From Altererythrobacter epoxidivorans (lineage in GTDB: Bacteria > Pseudomonadota > Alphaproteobacteria > Sphingomonadales > Sphingomonadaceae), in NCBI RefSeq assembly GCF_001281485.1, contig NZ_CP012669.1:1674001-1738000 (forward strand): a stretch of 64,000 nucleotides of DNA, written 5' to 3'. Below the pieces are notes generated by a model that was given only the letters and a program-made list of their open reading frames with translations, was not told the origin of the DNA and ran no database searches. Position 1 is the stretch's first letter; each line of letters opens with the position of its first letter. The translations under genes were made by a program, and so were the position numbers. Below, in pieces: positions 45,008-54,762 of the stretch.

Positions 45008-45679
45008 ATGAGCTATGTTTCGCAGAGCCATGCCAACCGCCCCGCCGCCGTTGCGGGGGTTATTGCCATCCACGCCGGACTGGGCGCGATCATCGTGCTC
45101 GGCCTGCAGACAAATGTCGTCAACCTGATCACCGATGGTCCGGTCGCCGCGTTCGATGTGAAGGACGAGGTCGAGCCACCGCCTCCCCCGCCTCCGCCGG
45201 TCGATGAGCCCCAGGTCGACCCGGTGACGCCGCCGCTCTACGTCCCGCCGGCACCCATTCCGCTGCCCACAAAGCCGAACTTCGTCGATACGACATCGGA
45301 ATTGCCGCCGATGACCGACGAAGTGATCCTTAAAGTGCTGCCCCCTGTTCGTGAAACCCCACCCGTCAAACCGACGGGCATGCCTGCCGAAGGCGCAAGC
45401 CCGCGCAACAATCCGGGCGCATGGGTGACGGACGCGGACTACAAGAGCCGCTGGATCCGCGAAGGACTGTCGGGCACAGCCCGCTTCAAGCTGGAGATCG
45501 GATCGAACGGCCGTGTCGAAAGCTGCCAGATCACGCAGTCCACCGGCCACCCGGCGCTGGACGACGCGACTTGCGATCTCGTCACCAGGCGCGCCCGGTT
45601 CGATGCTGCGAAGGATACGACGGGTACGAGCACCCGCGGCACCTATTCCAATGCCGTCCGCTGGCAGATGCCGGACTGA
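45008..45679 (+). CDS. TonB family energy transducer
   Basis: 223 residues from ATG 45008 (GAGAGGAG upstream). Short cytoplasmic start, one membrane helix (VAGVIAIHAGLGAIIVLGL), a proline-rich periplasmic stretch (EPPPPPPPPVDEPQ...), and a C-terminal TonB domain (SGTARFKLEIGSNGRVESC, STGHPALDDATCDLV). It would couple the proton motive force to outer-membrane receptors. No ExbB/ExbD adjacent, so it is probably an extra TonB paralogue. Confidence 0.9.
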   Translation: MSYVSQSHANRPAAVAGVIAIHAGLGAIIVLGLQTNVVNLITDGPVAAFDVKDEVEPPPPPPPPVDEPQVDPVTPPLYVPPAPIPLPTKPNFVDTTSELPPMTDEVILKVLPPVRETPPVKPTGMPAEGASPRNNPGAWVTDADYKSRWIREGLSGTARFKLEIGSNGRVESCQITQSTGHPALDDATCDLVTRRARFDAAKDTTGTSTRGTYSNAVRWQMPD

Positions 45680-45880
45680 CTACTGACCCGAAACCTTGTC
45701 GAGCGGGGCATCCCCGCTCGCATCGGGCACCGTCCAGATCGCGATGTTGAGTACCGCGATCACGGCCAGGAAAACCATCAGCAGCGGGCGCTTCAACTCG
45801 CCCGTCTTGCGCCACAGCGCGACCGCGCCGATCACCAGCGCAACCGCCGCCAGCATCAGGATGGAAAGGACCGCGCTCAC
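45680..45880 (-). CDS. Small two-helix membrane protein, unknown
   Basis: 66 residues from GTG 45880, with GGAG about 7 bases upstream. Two hydrophobic segments (ILMLAAVALVIGAVALW and LLMVFLAVIAVLNIAIW) around a basic loop RKTGELKR. It abuts the TonB gene end to end. No family recognised. Confidence 0.65.
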   Translation of the reverse strand: MSAVLSILMLAAVALVIGAVALWRKTGELKRPLLMVFLAVIAVLNIAIWTVPDASGDAPLDKVSGQ

Positions 45881-45999
45881 ACCTGTCTCCGTATGGTCAT
45901 GACATCCTGCTAGACGAATATTGGCTGCGGCGGAACATCCCTCGACCTTCGATTGTTCAATAGGTTGTAACAGGGACAACTGACGAAGGAGACGGCGCG

Positions 46000-46389
46000 A
46001 TGAGTATTTTCGGCAAGATCAAGGATGCAATTTTTGGCAAGAAGGCAGAGGCCAAGACCGTGCCGACCACGCCGACACCCAGCACTGCCCCAAGTGGTGG
46101 CGCCGGATGGGGTTCTGCCGCACACAAGCAGGGCATGAGCGAAGTCGATGTCGAACAGCGTCTCGATGGCATGGAAGGCGCGGACAGGCTGAACTGGCGC
46201 ACCTCGATCGTCGACCTGATGAAGCTGATCGGCGTCGATTCATCCTATGAGAATCGCAAGGAACTCGCGACCGAACTGGGCCGCAGCGATTATTCGGGCA
46301 GCGCCGAAGACAACATCTGGCTGCACAAGCAGACGATGAAGGAGCTGGCCAAGAATGGCGGCAAGGTGCCGTCGAGCTTCCTCGACTAG
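46000..46389 (+). CDS. DUF3597 domain protein
   Basis: 129 residues with GAAGGAGAC upstream. N-terminal MSIFGKIKDAIFGKK, a Pro/Ser/Gly linker, then the DUF3597 domain (DVEQRLDGMEGADRLNWRTS, IVDLMKLIGVDSSYENRKEL). No signal peptide. The domain resembles a small helical LysM-associated fold; function unknown. Converges with another small unknown protein. Confidence 0.85.
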   Translation: MSIFGKIKDAIFGKKAEAKTVPTTPTPSTAPSGGAGWGSAAHKQGMSEVDVEQRLDGMEGADRLNWRTSIVDLMKLIGVDSSYENRKELATELGRSDYSGSAEDNIWLHKQTMKELAKNGGKVPSSFLD

Positions 46390-46413
46390 GTCAGGCGCAC
46401 ATTAGACCGTTTG

Positions 46414-46439
46414 AAGGGGCCGGGATTCCGGCCCCTTTT
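46414..46439 (+). terminator. Intrinsic terminator
   Basis: AAGGGGCCGG, loop GATT, CCGGCCCCTT then TT. Ten-base perfect stem, 24 bases after the DUF3597 gene. Confidence 0.85.
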
Positions 46440-46443
46440 CGTT

Positions 46444-46764
46444 TCACTTCTTGCCGAAGAACTTGCTGGCAAAGTCGGCAATATCGTCGAGCGGATTGCC
46501 ATCGTGATCGGCATCGAGAATTTGCATGAACTTTGCGAGCGAACCTTCGCCGCCGACCGCTTCGCGAACTTCCGCCAGGATGCTTTCGTCGATACCGGTG
46601 CGCTTGGCTGCAAGGCCCACGGTGTCGCCATCCTGGTGGTGCGCCTCCGCAAGTCCGGCAACCGCCTTCTCGACCGTACGCGGATCCACACCCATCTTGT
46701 CGGCAAGGTTCTTGACCGTCGGATGGTCGTGAGCGGCACCGAGGATTTGATCGAACAGGCTCAT
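46444..46764 (-). CDS. DUF937-like small protein with EF-hand-like loop
   Basis: 106 residues, no signal peptide. C-terminal DADHDGNPLDDIADF has the DxDxDG spacing of a calcium-binding loop and, followed by SKFFGKK, resembles the tail of DUF937/YidB proteins. N-terminal MSLFDQILGAAHDHPTVKNL is also in line with that family. Function unknown. It converges with the DUF3597 gene. Confidence 0.7.
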   Translation of the reverse strand: MSLFDQILGAAHDHPTVKNLADKMGVDPRTVEKAVAGLAEAHHQDGDTVGLAAKRTGIDESILAEVREAVGGEGSLAKFMQILDADHDGNPLDDIADFASKFFGKK

Positions 46765-46818
46765 GTCATTTCTCCACCAAAGGGATCAGAAGCGTACATT
46801 CTGACGCAAAGCCGGCGC

Positions 46819-46852
46819 AAAGAAAAGGCCCCGTTCCCTTAGGAACGAGGCC
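46819..46852 (-). terminator. Intrinsic terminator of pckA
   Basis: On the minus strand GGCCTCGTTCC, loop TAAG, GGAACGGGGCC, then TTTTCTTT. Eleven pairs with one wobble. Confidence 0.88.
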
Positions 46853-46878
46853 CCCCTCTCCAACCGGGAAAACGGTTG

Positions 46879-48483
46879 TCAGGCCGCCACGGCGGCCCCC
46901 GGCGCAGCCTCGCGCACGCCCTGATCGACGTGGCTTTCGAACTGCGCGAAATTATCGATGAACAGCTGCACCAGCTTGCTGGCGGTGCGGTCGTATTCTT
47001 CCTTGTCTGCCCAGGTCGAACGCGGATCGAGGATCGCGCTGTCGACACCTGGAACCGCGACGGGCACTTCGAACCCGAAATTCGGATCGACGCGGAATTC
47101 GACATTGTTGAGCGAACCGTCGAGTGCCGCATTGAGCAGTGCGCGGGTTGCCTTGATCGGCATGCGGCTGCCTGTGCCGTATTGGCCGCCGGTCCAGCCG
47201 GTGTTGACCAGCCAGCAGGTCGCATTGCCCCTTGCGATACGTTCCTTCAGCAGGTTGCCGTAAACGCTGGGGTGGCGCGGCATGAATGCAGCGCCGAAAC
47301 AGGTCGAGAAAGTCGCTTCGGGTTCGGTCACGCCGATCTCGGTGCCAGCGACCTTTGCCGTGTAACCCGACAGGAAGTGATACATTGCCTGGTCGGGCGT
47401 GAGGCGAGAGATCGGAGGCAACACGCCGAATGCATCGGCGGTGAGCATCACGACATTGGCCGGAACCGGACCGAGGTTTTCGGCCGAGGTGTTCGGGATG
47501 TAGTTGATCGGATAGGCGCCGCGCGTGTTCTCGGTCTTGCTCGTATCGCTGAAATCGATCTCGCGCGTGTCCTCGTCCATCGCGACGTTTTCGAGGATCG
47601 TGCCGAACATCTTCGTCGTGGCGTAGATTTCGGGTTCGCCCTCTGCCGACAGGTCGATCATCTTGGCATAGCAGCCGCCTTCGAAATTGAAGACAGCAGT
47701 GTCGGACCAGCCATGCTCGTCGTCACCGATCAGCGTGCGGCTGGCATCGGCCGAAAGCGTCGTCTTGCCCGTGCCCGAAAGGCCGAAGAAGATTGCCGTC
47801 TTGCCGTCGGGGCCGACATTTGCCGAACAGTGCATCGGCATCACGCCCTGCGCAGGCAGCAGGTAATTGAGGATGCCGAAGACGCCCTTCTTCATCTCGC
47901 CCGAATATTCGGTGTTGCCGATCAGGATCAGCTTTTCAGTGAAGCTGACCGCGATCACCGTGTCGCTGCGGCTGCCGTGGCGTTCCGGGTCCGCCTTGAA
48001 GCTCGGCAGGTTGATGATCGTGTATTCGGGGTCGAAATCGGCCAGCTCTTCCTTGGTCGGACGAACCAGCAGGGTGCGTGCGAACAGCGAATGCCAGGCC
48101 ATCTGCGTGATGACGCGCACGTTGACGCGATATTCGGGCTGCGAACCGCCGAACAGGTCGGCCACATAGAGTTCGTCCTGACCCTTCAGAGCCTCGAGGA
48201 AATCCGCCTTCAGATTGGCGAAGTGTTCCGGGCTCATCGGCTGGTTGATCGCGCCCCAGTTGATCGTGTCTTCGGTCGTTTCGTCGCGGACGACGAACTT
48301 GTCCTTCACGCTGCGGCCGGTGAACCTGCCAGTATCGACGACCAGCGGGCCGTCTTTCGCCAGCTTGCCCTCACCACGATCGAGAGCATGCTCGACCAGC
48401 TGGGGCGTGCCGAGATTGGCGTGGATCTTGGCGGACGTTTCGAAGCCCTGGGCTGAAAGGGGGCGGGCAAGCGGAGTGGACAC
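46879..48483 (-). CDS. pckA: Phosphoenolpyruvate carboxykinase (ATP)
   Basis: 534 residues from GTG 48483, with AGGAG upstream. It turns oxaloacetate and ATP into PEP, the entry to gluconeogenesis. Kinase-1a P-loop [13 protein letters not shown], kinase-2 region [11 protein letters not shown], and substrate residues in TGRSVKDKF and NEGGCYAK-type NFEGGCYAK. It is divergent from chvI, as in Rhizobiales and Brucella, where ChvI/BvrR controls pckA. Confidence 0.97.
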   Translation of the reverse strand: MSTPLARPLSAQGFETSAKIHANLGTPQLVEHALDRGEGKLAKDGPLVVDTGRFTGRSVKDKFVVRDETTEDTINWGAINQPMSPEHFANLKADFLEALKGQDELYVADLFGGSQPEYRVNVRVITQMAWHSLFARTLLVRPTKEELADFDPEYTIINLPSFKADPERHGSRSDTVIAVSFTEKLILIGNTEYSGEMKKGVFGILNYLLPAQGVMPMHCSANVGPDGKTAIFFGLSGTGKTTLSADASRTLIGDDEHGWSDTAVFNFEGGCYAKMIDLSAEGEPEIYATTKMFGTILENVAMDEDTREIDFSDTSKTENTRGAYPINYIPNTSAENLGPVPANVVMLTADAFGVLPPISRLTPDQAMYHFLSGYTAKVAGTEIGVTEPEATFSTCFGAAFMPRHPSVYGNLLKERIARGNATCWLVNTGWTGGQYGTGSRMPIKATRALLNAALDGSLNNVEFRVDPNFGFEVPVAVPGVDSAILDPRSTWADKEEYDRTASKLVQLFIDNFAQFESHVDQGVREAAPGAAVAA

Positions 48484-48552
48484 GAAATTCTCCTGCGACA
48501 GTTCCGGGATGGCGGCCGGGATCGACTCGGGTCATGCGATTCGCGATACATT

Positions 48553-48566
48553 TGCATACGAATGCA
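48553..48566. promoter_or_regulatory. Inverted repeat between pckA and chvI
   Basis: TGCAT-ACGA-ATGCA, 70 bases upstream of pckA and 148 upstream of chvI. A GANTC site lies at about 48536. A second, imperfect repeat (CGCGTTG...CAACACG) lies at about 48652-48671. These could be binding sites for ChvI or another regulator; no consensus match is claimed. Confidence 0.3.
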
Positions 48567-48713
48567 TGGGATCGGCAACCCTCTAGTGCGACGTGCGGCA
48601 TGCGTCAAACCGGTCCGCGCATCGTAAGACCAAAGGACCAAATTCGCAGCCGCGTTGTTTCATCAACACGATACCGCTAATCCCGTGCGAGCAAAGCAGA
48701 AAGGGCCTCGGCC

Positions 48714-49463
48714 ATGGACGAGATGGAAACGGTGGAAAGCGGCAAGCGCGACCAGATGGTCGTGGCTCTTGTCGATGACGATCGCAACATCCTGACGACC
48801 GTTTCGATCGCCCTCCAGGCAGAGGGTTTCGTTACTCGGGTCTATTCCGATGGCGAAACTGCCTTGAAGGCGCTGCTGGAAAATCCGCCAGACCTCGCTG
48901 TTTTCGACATCAAGATGCCGAAGATGGACGGCATGGAATTGCTCCGCCGCCTGCGCGAACATTCCGCCCTTCCCGTCATCTTCCTGACCAGCAAGGACGA
49001 TGAACAGGACGAGGAAGCCGGGCTGGAACTTGGCGCCGACGACTATATCGCAAAGCCGTTCAGCCTGCGCCTGTTGCTGGCGCGCATAAAGGCGATCCTG
49101 CGAAGGGCCGACCCGACCCGCCCGCTGGACAGCGACGTGGGTGATGGCGAGCCTTCCAACCCGTCGCTCAACCGCGGCCGCCTCCACATGGATCCGGCCC
49201 GTCACCAGGTGACGTGGGACGGGGCGCCCGTCTCGCTTACCGTCACCGAATTCCTTATCCTGGAAGCGCTGGCGGCACGGCCCGGCGTCATCAAGAGCCG
49301 CAACCAGTTGATGGATGCAGCCTATCCCGACGACATCTTCGTCGATGATCGCACCGTGGACAGTCACATCAAACGGATGCGCCGCAAGTTCCGGCAGGCC
49401 GACCCTGAGTTCGGCGCAATAGAAACGCTTTACGGCGCAGGTTACAGCTTCACCGATGGCTAG
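48714..49463 (+). CDS. chvI: Response regulator ChvI/BvrR-type
   Basis: 249 residues, OmpR family. Receiver with Asp21-Asp23, phospho-acceptor Asp65 in [12 protein letters not shown] and Lys in IAKPF; winged helix with [14 protein letters not shown] and [13 protein letters not shown], ending GAGYSF. Partner of ChvG, which starts 8 bases before this stop. In Rhizobiales ChvI controls envelope, acid and carbon genes including pckA, which is divergent here. Confidence 0.94.
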   Translation: MDEMETVESGKRDQMVVALVDDDRNILTTVSIALQAEGFVTRVYSDGETALKALLENPPDLAVFDIKMPKMDGMELLRRLREHSALPVIFLTSKDDEQDEEAGLELGADDYIAKPFSLRLLLARIKAILRRADPTRPLDSDVGDGEPSNPSLNRGRLHMDPARHQVTWDGAPVSLTVTEFLILEALAARPGVIKSRNQLMDAAYPDDIFVDDRTVDSHIKRMRRKFRQADPEFGAIETLYGAGYSFTDG

Positions 49464-51024
49464 CACATTGCAGCGAATGCGACTGGACAAGAACCTCGAG
49501 CCGCTCGGCTGGGCGGGACGCCTGTCGCTTACCTCGCGCATCCTGGTCGTGAACATCCTGCCGCTGGCGCTGCTGGGTGGCGGCATCTTCTACCTCGATT
49601 CCTATCGCAAGCAGCTCCTGTCAGAACGTTACAAGCTGGCTCGTATCGAAGCGCAGATCACCGCCGAAGCGCTGGCAGGTGCCACACGCGAACGGCAGGA
49701 AGCGCTGCTGGTCCAGATCGGCCGCGAACAGCGGATGCGGGTGCGCATGTATGACGCTGAGGGCCGCCTATGGGCTGACAGCTTCGAATTGGCTGAACCA
49801 TCATTCGAGTTCGACGATATCCGGCAGGACAATTTGTCCGACGACTTTGCGCAAATGCTCGACCGCGCGGTCGACACGATCGTCGGTGCCGAACCGATCC
49901 CCGACTACAACGAGCCCGAGGATCCTTCGGCGGACGCATGGCCAGAACTCGTTCGCGCACGAGAGGAAGGTCTCTCCCAGATCCAGCTGCGCGATGCGCC
50001 GGACGGAACGCCTGTCATCAATGCCGCGGCGCCGGTCGGGCTGAACGGCGCCACGCTGCTGACGACGCGCAACGCGGTCGACATCACGGAAAACGTACGC
50101 GCCGCGCGCTCGACACTGGGTTTGGCGGTTTTCTTCGCCATGATCGCCTCGATCCTGCTGTCGCTTTACCTTGCCCGAACCATCGTCGCCCCGCTGCGAT
50201 TGCTGGCGAGCGCCGCCCTGCGCGTCCGGCAAGGGCGCGAGCGCGAAGTCGAGGTCCCCCGCCTGCCCGAAAGGCGGGACGAAATCGGCCTGCTCGCGCG
50301 TGCAGTTTCGGACATGACCAGCGCGCTGCGCCAGAGGATCGATGCCGTCGACAGCTTTGCCGCGGATGTTGCGCACGAGATCAAGAACCCGCTGGCTTCG
50401 CTGCGTAGCGCCATCGAATCGCTGCCGCGGGTCGAGGATCCCGACCTTCGCAAGCAGTTGACCGACATCGCCACGCACGACGTCCGGCGGATCGACCGCC
50501 TTGTCACCGAGATCTCCGATGCCAGCCGCATCGACGCGGAAATGTCTCGCGCCACGCTCGAACGGATCGACCTGACCAAGCTCGTGGAGCGCATCGTCGG
50601 ATCGAGAGAGGCACGCGCGGAGAACCTCGATCACCGGATCGTGCTGGATTCGCGCGGTTATGCTGCGATCGTCACCGGCGTTGGTGCGCGGCTTGAACGC
50701 GTGGTCGAAAACCTTCTCGACAACGCCGTGTCCTTTTCGCCGCCGGAAGCATCGGTCGAGGTGATGGTCGAGAACGACGGCGAACGGGTAGTGCTGACTG
50801 TCTGTGACAGCGGCCCCGGTATCCCCGAAGAAAACCGCGAGAAGGTGTTCCAGCGTTTCCACTCGGTGCGGCCCGAAACGGAAGATTTCGGCAATCACTC
50901 GGGGCTCGGCCTCGCGATTGCCCGCACTATTGCAGAGGCGCATGACGGTATCCTGACTGCACAAAGCAGGCTCGACGGAAAGCCAGGTGCCTGCATGAGG
51001 CTGGACCTGCCCGCCGCGCGATGA
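49456..51024 (+). CDS. chvG: Sensor histidine kinase ChvG/BvrS-type
   Basis: 522 residues. First helix at about 27-48, periplasmic sensor domain to about 218, second helix at about 219-240, HAMP, phospho-His307 in [16 protein letters not shown] box [14 protein letters not shown] boxes DSGPGIP and [14 protein letters not shown]. It overlaps chvI by 8 bases and hprK by 4, so translation of the three is coupled. The stimulus in relatives is low pH or envelope stress. Confidence 0.94.
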   Translation: MASTLQRMRLDKNLEPLGWAGRLSLTSRILVVNILPLALLGGGIFYLDSYRKQLLSERYKLARIEAQITAEALAGATRERQEALLVQIGREQRMRVRMYDAEGRLWADSFELAEPSFEFDDIRQDNLSDDFAQMLDRAVDTIVGAEPIPDYNEPEDPSADAWPELVRAREEGLSQIQLRDAPDGTPVINAAAPVGLNGATLLTTRNAVDITENVRAARSTLGLAVFFAMIASILLSLYLARTIVAPLRLLASAALRVRQGREREVEVPRLPERRDEIGLLARAVSDMTSALRQRIDAVDSFAADVAHEIKNPLASLRSAIESLPRVEDPDLRKQLTDIATHDVRRIDRLVTEISDASRIDAEMSRATLERIDLTKLVERIVGSREARAENLDHRIVLDSRGYAAIVTGVGARLERVVENLLDNAVSFSPPEASVEVMVENDGERVVLTVCDSGPGIPEENREKVFQRFHSVRPETEDFGNHSGLGLAIARTIAEAHDGILTAQSRLDGKPGACMRLDLPAAR

Positions 51025-51452
51025 GCGACCACTTTTCCATCGTGTCGGGGGTGTCGGCTGTTGCGATCGACGGTCGCGCGATCCTGATCGAAGGAAAGCC
51101 GGGTAGCGGCAAATCCTCCCTCGCACTGGCGATAATCGATCGGGGCGCGATGCTGATCGGGGACGACGGCATCCGGATCGATACTTCCGGCAACAGGTCT
51201 ATCGCCCTTCCCCCGCCGAACATCGCCGGCAAGCTGGAAATCCGCGGTGTCGGCATCGTCGAACTGCCGACCGGATCAGCTCCAATCGCATTGATCCTCG
51301 ACCTCGATGGCAGTCCCGAAAGATTGCCCGACACTTTGGTCATGCGAACGATGGGCAATGTCGCGATCCCGGTCCTGCCCTTCGACGCGAAGGCCCCCAA
51401 CGCAGCGCTCCGCGCCCAGTGGGCCTTGAAGCTGCATGGTGTCGCATTTTGA
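51021..51452 (+). CDS. hprK: HPr kinase/phosphorylase, short alphaproteobacterial form
   Basis: 143 residues: only the catalytic C-terminal domain, with P-loop EGKPGSGKSS (24-33) and LIGDDGIRID. The N-terminal domain of Firmicutes HprK is missing, as is usual in alphaproteobacteria. It would phosphorylate HPr on Ser50, whose gene is 1.5 kb downstream. Confidence 0.92.
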   Translation: MSDHFSIVSGVSAVAIDGRAILIEGKPGSGKSSLALAIIDRGAMLIGDDGIRIDTSGNRSIALPPPNIAGKLEIRGVGIVELPTGSAPIALILDLDGSPERLPDTLVMRTMGNVAIPVLPFDAKAPNAALRAQWALKLHGVAF

Positions 51453-51507
51453 CCGGCCGCCGACATTCTCCTTCACTTTGCGAAGCAACGGCGCAACAAG
51501 GACGGCC

Positions 51508-52419
51508 ATGAGTTCAACTGGTCCCCATTCGGGCAAACAGCGCGTGCTTCTCGTCACCGGACTTTCCGGAGCGGGCAAGACGACCGCGCTGCAAGTGCTC
51601 GAAGACCTTGGCTGGGAAGCGATCGACAACTTTCCCGTCCGCCTGCTCAAGCGCCTCGTCGCCAAGCCAGACCGACAACAGGGAATGCTGGCGATCGGCT
51701 TCGATTCGCGGACCCGCGGATTTGTCCCTGCCGAAATCATCGACCTCGTCAAAGATCTCGCACAGCGGGACGATTTGGCGATCTCGACCCTGTTTATCGA
51801 TTGCAACGGGGGCGAACTGGAACGGCGATATAACGAAACCCGCCGCCGTCATCCGATGGCACAGGAACGCCCCTTGCAAGAGGGCATCAAGGCGGAGCGC
51901 GAATTGCTCGACCCGTTGCGGCGGTGGGCGGACATGATCGTCGACACCAGCGAGCTTTCTTCCAACCAGTTGCAGCAGCACATCCGCGACCTGTTCGGCG
52001 ACACTGGCGCACAGCCGATGACGCTGACTGTCTCGAGCTTCGGATTCGCACGGGGGATGCCCCCGCTCGCGGACCTGGTGTTCGACATGCGCTTCCTCGA
52101 CAATCCGCACTGGGTACCCGGCTTGCGCGAACTGACCGGAATGGATGCGCCGGTGGGCGAACACATCGAAAAGGACGCCGGATTCAAGCCAGCATTCGAG
52201 CAGATTCACGACCTCTTGCTGACCTTGCTGCCGCTCTACGAAGCGCAGGGGAAAAGCTATGTCCATGTCGCCTTCGGATGCACTGGCGGCAGGCATCGCA
52301 GCGTGTTCACTGCCGAACGTATGGCGGAAAGCTTGCGCGAGTCAGGTTTTTCGCCCACTGTCCGCCACCGCAATCTGGGATCGCGCGCAACCGACGAGAT
52401 CGAAGGACAAAAGCGTTGA
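51508..52419 (+). CDS. rapZ: RNase adapter protein RapZ
   Basis: 303 residues from ATG 51508, with AAGGA upstream; the longer frame from 51436 overlaps hprK. Walker A GLSGAGKTTALQ, the IDNFPVRLL motif, FGFARGMPPLADLVFDMRFL, and the C-terminal GCTGGRHRSVF. In enterics RapZ steers RNase E to GlmZ and so tunes glmS; a glmS gene is in this window, but a GlmZ-type RNA is not known here, so that link is speculative. Confidence 0.95.
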   Translation: MSSTGPHSGKQRVLLVTGLSGAGKTTALQVLEDLGWEAIDNFPVRLLKRLVAKPDRQQGMLAIGFDSRTRGFVPAEIIDLVKDLAQRDDLAISTLFIDCNGGELERRYNETRRRHPMAQERPLQEGIKAERELLDPLRRWADMIVDTSELSSNQLQQHIRDLFGDTGAQPMTLTVSSFGFARGMPPLADLVFDMRFLDNPHWVPGLRELTGMDAPVGEHIEKDAGFKPAFEQIHDLLLTLLPLYEAQGKSYVHVAFGCTGGRHRSVFTAERMAESLRESGFSPTVRHRNLGSRATDEIEGQKR

Positions 52420-52480
52420 ACTTCCCGGCAAGATCACAACGGCGTCGCACGCCCGCAGGTAACGGAACTCTCTCGCAATC

Positions 52481-52906
52481 ATGATCGGTATGATTCTGGT
52501 CACCCATGGCCGCCTGGCAGAAGAATTCGTTCACGCGATGGAACACGTCGTCGGCCCGCAAGACGGGGTCGCTACCGTGTGCATTGGCCCCAACGACGAC
52601 ATGGAACAGCGGCGCAAGGAGATTGCGAGCGCCATCACCAAGGTCGATGCAGGCAAGGGCGTTGTCATCCTGACCGACCTGTTCGGAGGCACGCCTTCGA
52701 ACCTTGCCATTTCGCTGCTCGATGCAGGGCATGTCGAAGTGATCGCCGGTATCAATCTGCCGATGCTGATCCGCCTGTCAGGCGCGCGCAAGTCGATGGA
52801 CGTTCATGACGCGGTAGAGGCGGCGCAGCATGCGGGGCGCAACTACATCACGGTCGCCAGCGAATTTCTCGAACAGGGCACACCGGAAAAGCGGGCGAAG
52901 GCATGA
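52481..52906 (+). CDS. PTS EIIA protein, mannose/fructose (EIIA-Man) type
   Basis: 141 residues. Phospho-accepting His9 in ILVTHGRLAEE, and DLFGGTPSNLA. No EIIB/C permease domains or genes are near, so it is part of a regulatory rather than a sugar-uptake PTS. It overlaps the HPr gene by 4 bases. Confidence 0.93.
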   Translation: MIGMILVTHGRLAEEFVHAMEHVVGPQDGVATVCIGPNDDMEQRRKEIASAITKVDAGKGVVILTDLFGGTPSNLAISLLDAGHVEVIAGINLPMLIRLSGARKSMDVHDAVEAAQHAGRNYITVASEFLEQGTPEKRAKA

Positions 52907-53181
52907 GCGAAGTCCGGCGCACCGTAACGATCGTCAATCAGCGCGGGCTCCACGCACGTGCCAGCGCCAAATTCGTCGGCGCCGTCAGCGCGCTCCCCGA
53001 TACGACGCAGGTACGCGTCACCAAGGGTGCAAACGAAGCTGCCGGCGGATCGATATTGGGGCTGATGATGCTCGGTGCTGCCAAGGGTGACGAGATCGAA
53101 GTTATCGTGTCCGGAACCGACGCGGACAATGTTCTGGAACAGCTCGTCACGCTCGTCGATGATGGCTTCGGCGAAGAGTGA
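52903..53181 (+). CDS. Phosphocarrier protein HPr
   Basis: 92 residues. Active His17 in QRGLHARASAKF and regulatory Ser50 in AAGGSILGLMML. It passes phosphate from EI-Ntr (gene outside the window) to EIIA and is the HprK target. Last gene of the chvI-HPr block; a methyltransferase gene starts 33 bases on. Confidence 0.95.
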   Translation: MSEVRRTVTIVNQRGLHARASAKFVGAVSALPDTTQVRVTKGANEAAGGSILGLMMLGAAKGDEIEVIVSGTDADNVLEQLVTLVDDGFGEE

Positions 53182-53214
53182 TCCAGACGCGGGCTCGGCA
53201 ATGAGCGAGAAGAC

Positions 53215-54018
53215 ATGATGCGCCGCGAGATTACCGGCTTTTCCAATCCGACAGTAAAGTTCCTGCGCTCCCTGCGCGAGAAGAAGCATCGCAAGGCTGC
53301 TGGCAAGTTCATGGCCGAGGGCCTGCGCTTGCTGACCGATGCGCGCGAATCCGGCCATGTGCCGGAAACCCTGGTGATGGCTAGCGGACGCGATCCGCAC
53401 CCGCTGATCGATGCCCTGGAAGATGCGGTTAGCGCGGCTGGCGGGGAAATCATCGAAACATCGCCCGACATTCTCGAAAAGATCACGGGCAAGTCCAACC
53501 CGCAGGCTGTCGCGGGGGTTTTCGACGAATTCGATACGTCGCTTTCGGCCGTCGACCGCACGAGCGCGAAGATATGGCTGGTGGCGCAGGAACTTCGCGA
53601 TCCGGGCAACCTCGGCACGATGCTGCGCACGGGCGATGCAGTCGGCGCAGGCGGGTTGATCCTGATCGACGATTGCGCCGACCCATTCAGCGTGGAGGCG
53701 GTGCGCGCCAGCATGGGGGCGATCTTCACCCAGACAGTTGCAAGGGCGAGATGGGACGAATTCCTGCCCTGGCTACGTGGCGGCCAAGGGCAACTGGTCG
53801 CCGCTAGCCTGCGCGACGCCGTGCCCTATCGCGGCGCACCCTATTCCGCCCCGTGCTTCGTGCTGGTCGGCAATGAATCTCAGGGGCTTCCCGAAGCATA
53901 CGAAGCCGCATGCGACCTGCGCGTAACCATGCCAATGCGCGGGCGGGCCGACAGCCTCAACGCTGCAGTCGCAGGTGCAGTACTCGCCTATGAAGTGCTG
54001 GAGACCCTCGAAGCCTGA
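53215..54018 (+). CDS. TrmH/SpoU family RNA 2'-O-methyltransferase
   Basis: 267 residues. Motif 1 LRDPGNLGTMLRTGDA, motif 2 FVLVGNESQGLPEA, motif 3 MRGRADSLNAAVAGAVLAYE: the SPOUT knot. The N-terminal part KFLRSLREKKHRKAAGKFMA is the substrate-binding helix region. The tRNA or rRNA target is not decidable by eye. The gene abuts the following convergent gene with no gap (TGATCA). Confidence 0.92.
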   Translation: MMRREITGFSNPTVKFLRSLREKKHRKAAGKFMAEGLRLLTDARESGHVPETLVMASGRDPHPLIDALEDAVSAAGGEIIETSPDILEKITGKSNPQAVAGVFDEFDTSLSAVDRTSAKIWLVAQELRDPGNLGTMLRTGDAVGAGGLILIDDCADPFSVEAVRASMGAIFTQTVARARWDEFLPWLRGGQGQLVAASLRDAVPYRGAPYSAPCFVLVGNESQGLPEAYEAACDLRVTMPMRGRADSLNAAVAGAVLAYEVLETLEA

Positions 54019-54744
54019 TCAGTCGCCTGCGACGAAGAAGTTGATCCGCCAGCCATTCTCGCTGCGGTTGGCGAGCATCCGGTAATCGACGATCGAGCGA
54101 AGGTCTTCGCGGGCCACCCAGCCTTCGCGCCCGGCACGCGTTCGCACATTGAGGAACGGCTTTTCGGTATAGCCGTCGTTGATCAGGGTCACGAGGTCCC
54201 AGGCAACGAACTCGATCGGTTCAGCATCTACCGAAGCCTTGGCGCGCACCGGAACCCGCTCGCCCAGTGCCAGCATCGCCGAATAGGGATCGTCGAGGTT
54301 CATGTCCTGCGCGAAATACCAGGGCAGCGTGATCGACCCGTCATCACTGGCAGCACAGCCCAGCTTCTGGAGCGCGGCCAGTTCGTCCCACAGCTTGTAA
54401 TCCGGATCACCAAGCCGATCCCGGAGGGTGGAGGTTCCGGAACCGCCACCGAAATCGAGTTCGACATCGGGGCTGGTAATGGTGATCAGCGCATCGGCAT
54501 CGCGCGCTTCGACCGCGCGGCCGAGCGATGCCAGGAACTCCTTGGCACCCGGCAAGGCGTCGCACTCGTTACGCGGGGAATACGGGCCGGCCTGCAGTTC
54601 GGTTGTCTGGACGGTTTCCGCCACACCATTGATCGCAGTCTCGACCGAATCGCGCAGCTTTTCGGAGGGCGGTTCCGCCCGTGAACAGGCTGCGACGATC
54701 ATCGATAGTGCGAGGGCGCTGGTGAGCGAGAATGCGGTTTTCAT
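54019..54744 (-). CDS. SH3-like domain lipoprotein
   Basis: 241 residues from ATG 54744. Lipobox SMIVAAC (Cys20). The central part carries acidic stretches (SPDVELDFGGGSGTSTL), and the C-terminal third has an SH3_3-like pattern (RVPVRAKASVDAEPIEFVAW, FLNVRTRAGREGWVAREDL). Probably a periplasmic or outer-membrane lipoprotein; function unknown. It follows rmuC by 18 bases on the same strand. Confidence 0.8.
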   Translation of the reverse strand: MKTAFSLTSALALSMIVAACSRAEPPSEKLRDSVETAINGVAETVQTTELQAGPYSPRNECDALPGAKEFLASLGRAVEARDADALITITSPDVELDFGGGSGTSTLRDRLGDPDYKLWDELAALQKLGCAASDDGSITLPWYFAQDMNLDDPYSAMLALGERVPVRAKASVDAEPIEFVAWDLVTLINDGYTEKPFLNVRTRAGREGWVAREDLRSIVDYRMLANRSENGWRINFFVAGD

Positions 54745-54762
54745 ACAGGTCCTGACCAAATT

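Noticed and set aside
46876..48456. 526-residue plus-strand frame opposite pckA
   Set aside because: Antisense shadow of pckA, which has all kinase motifs.
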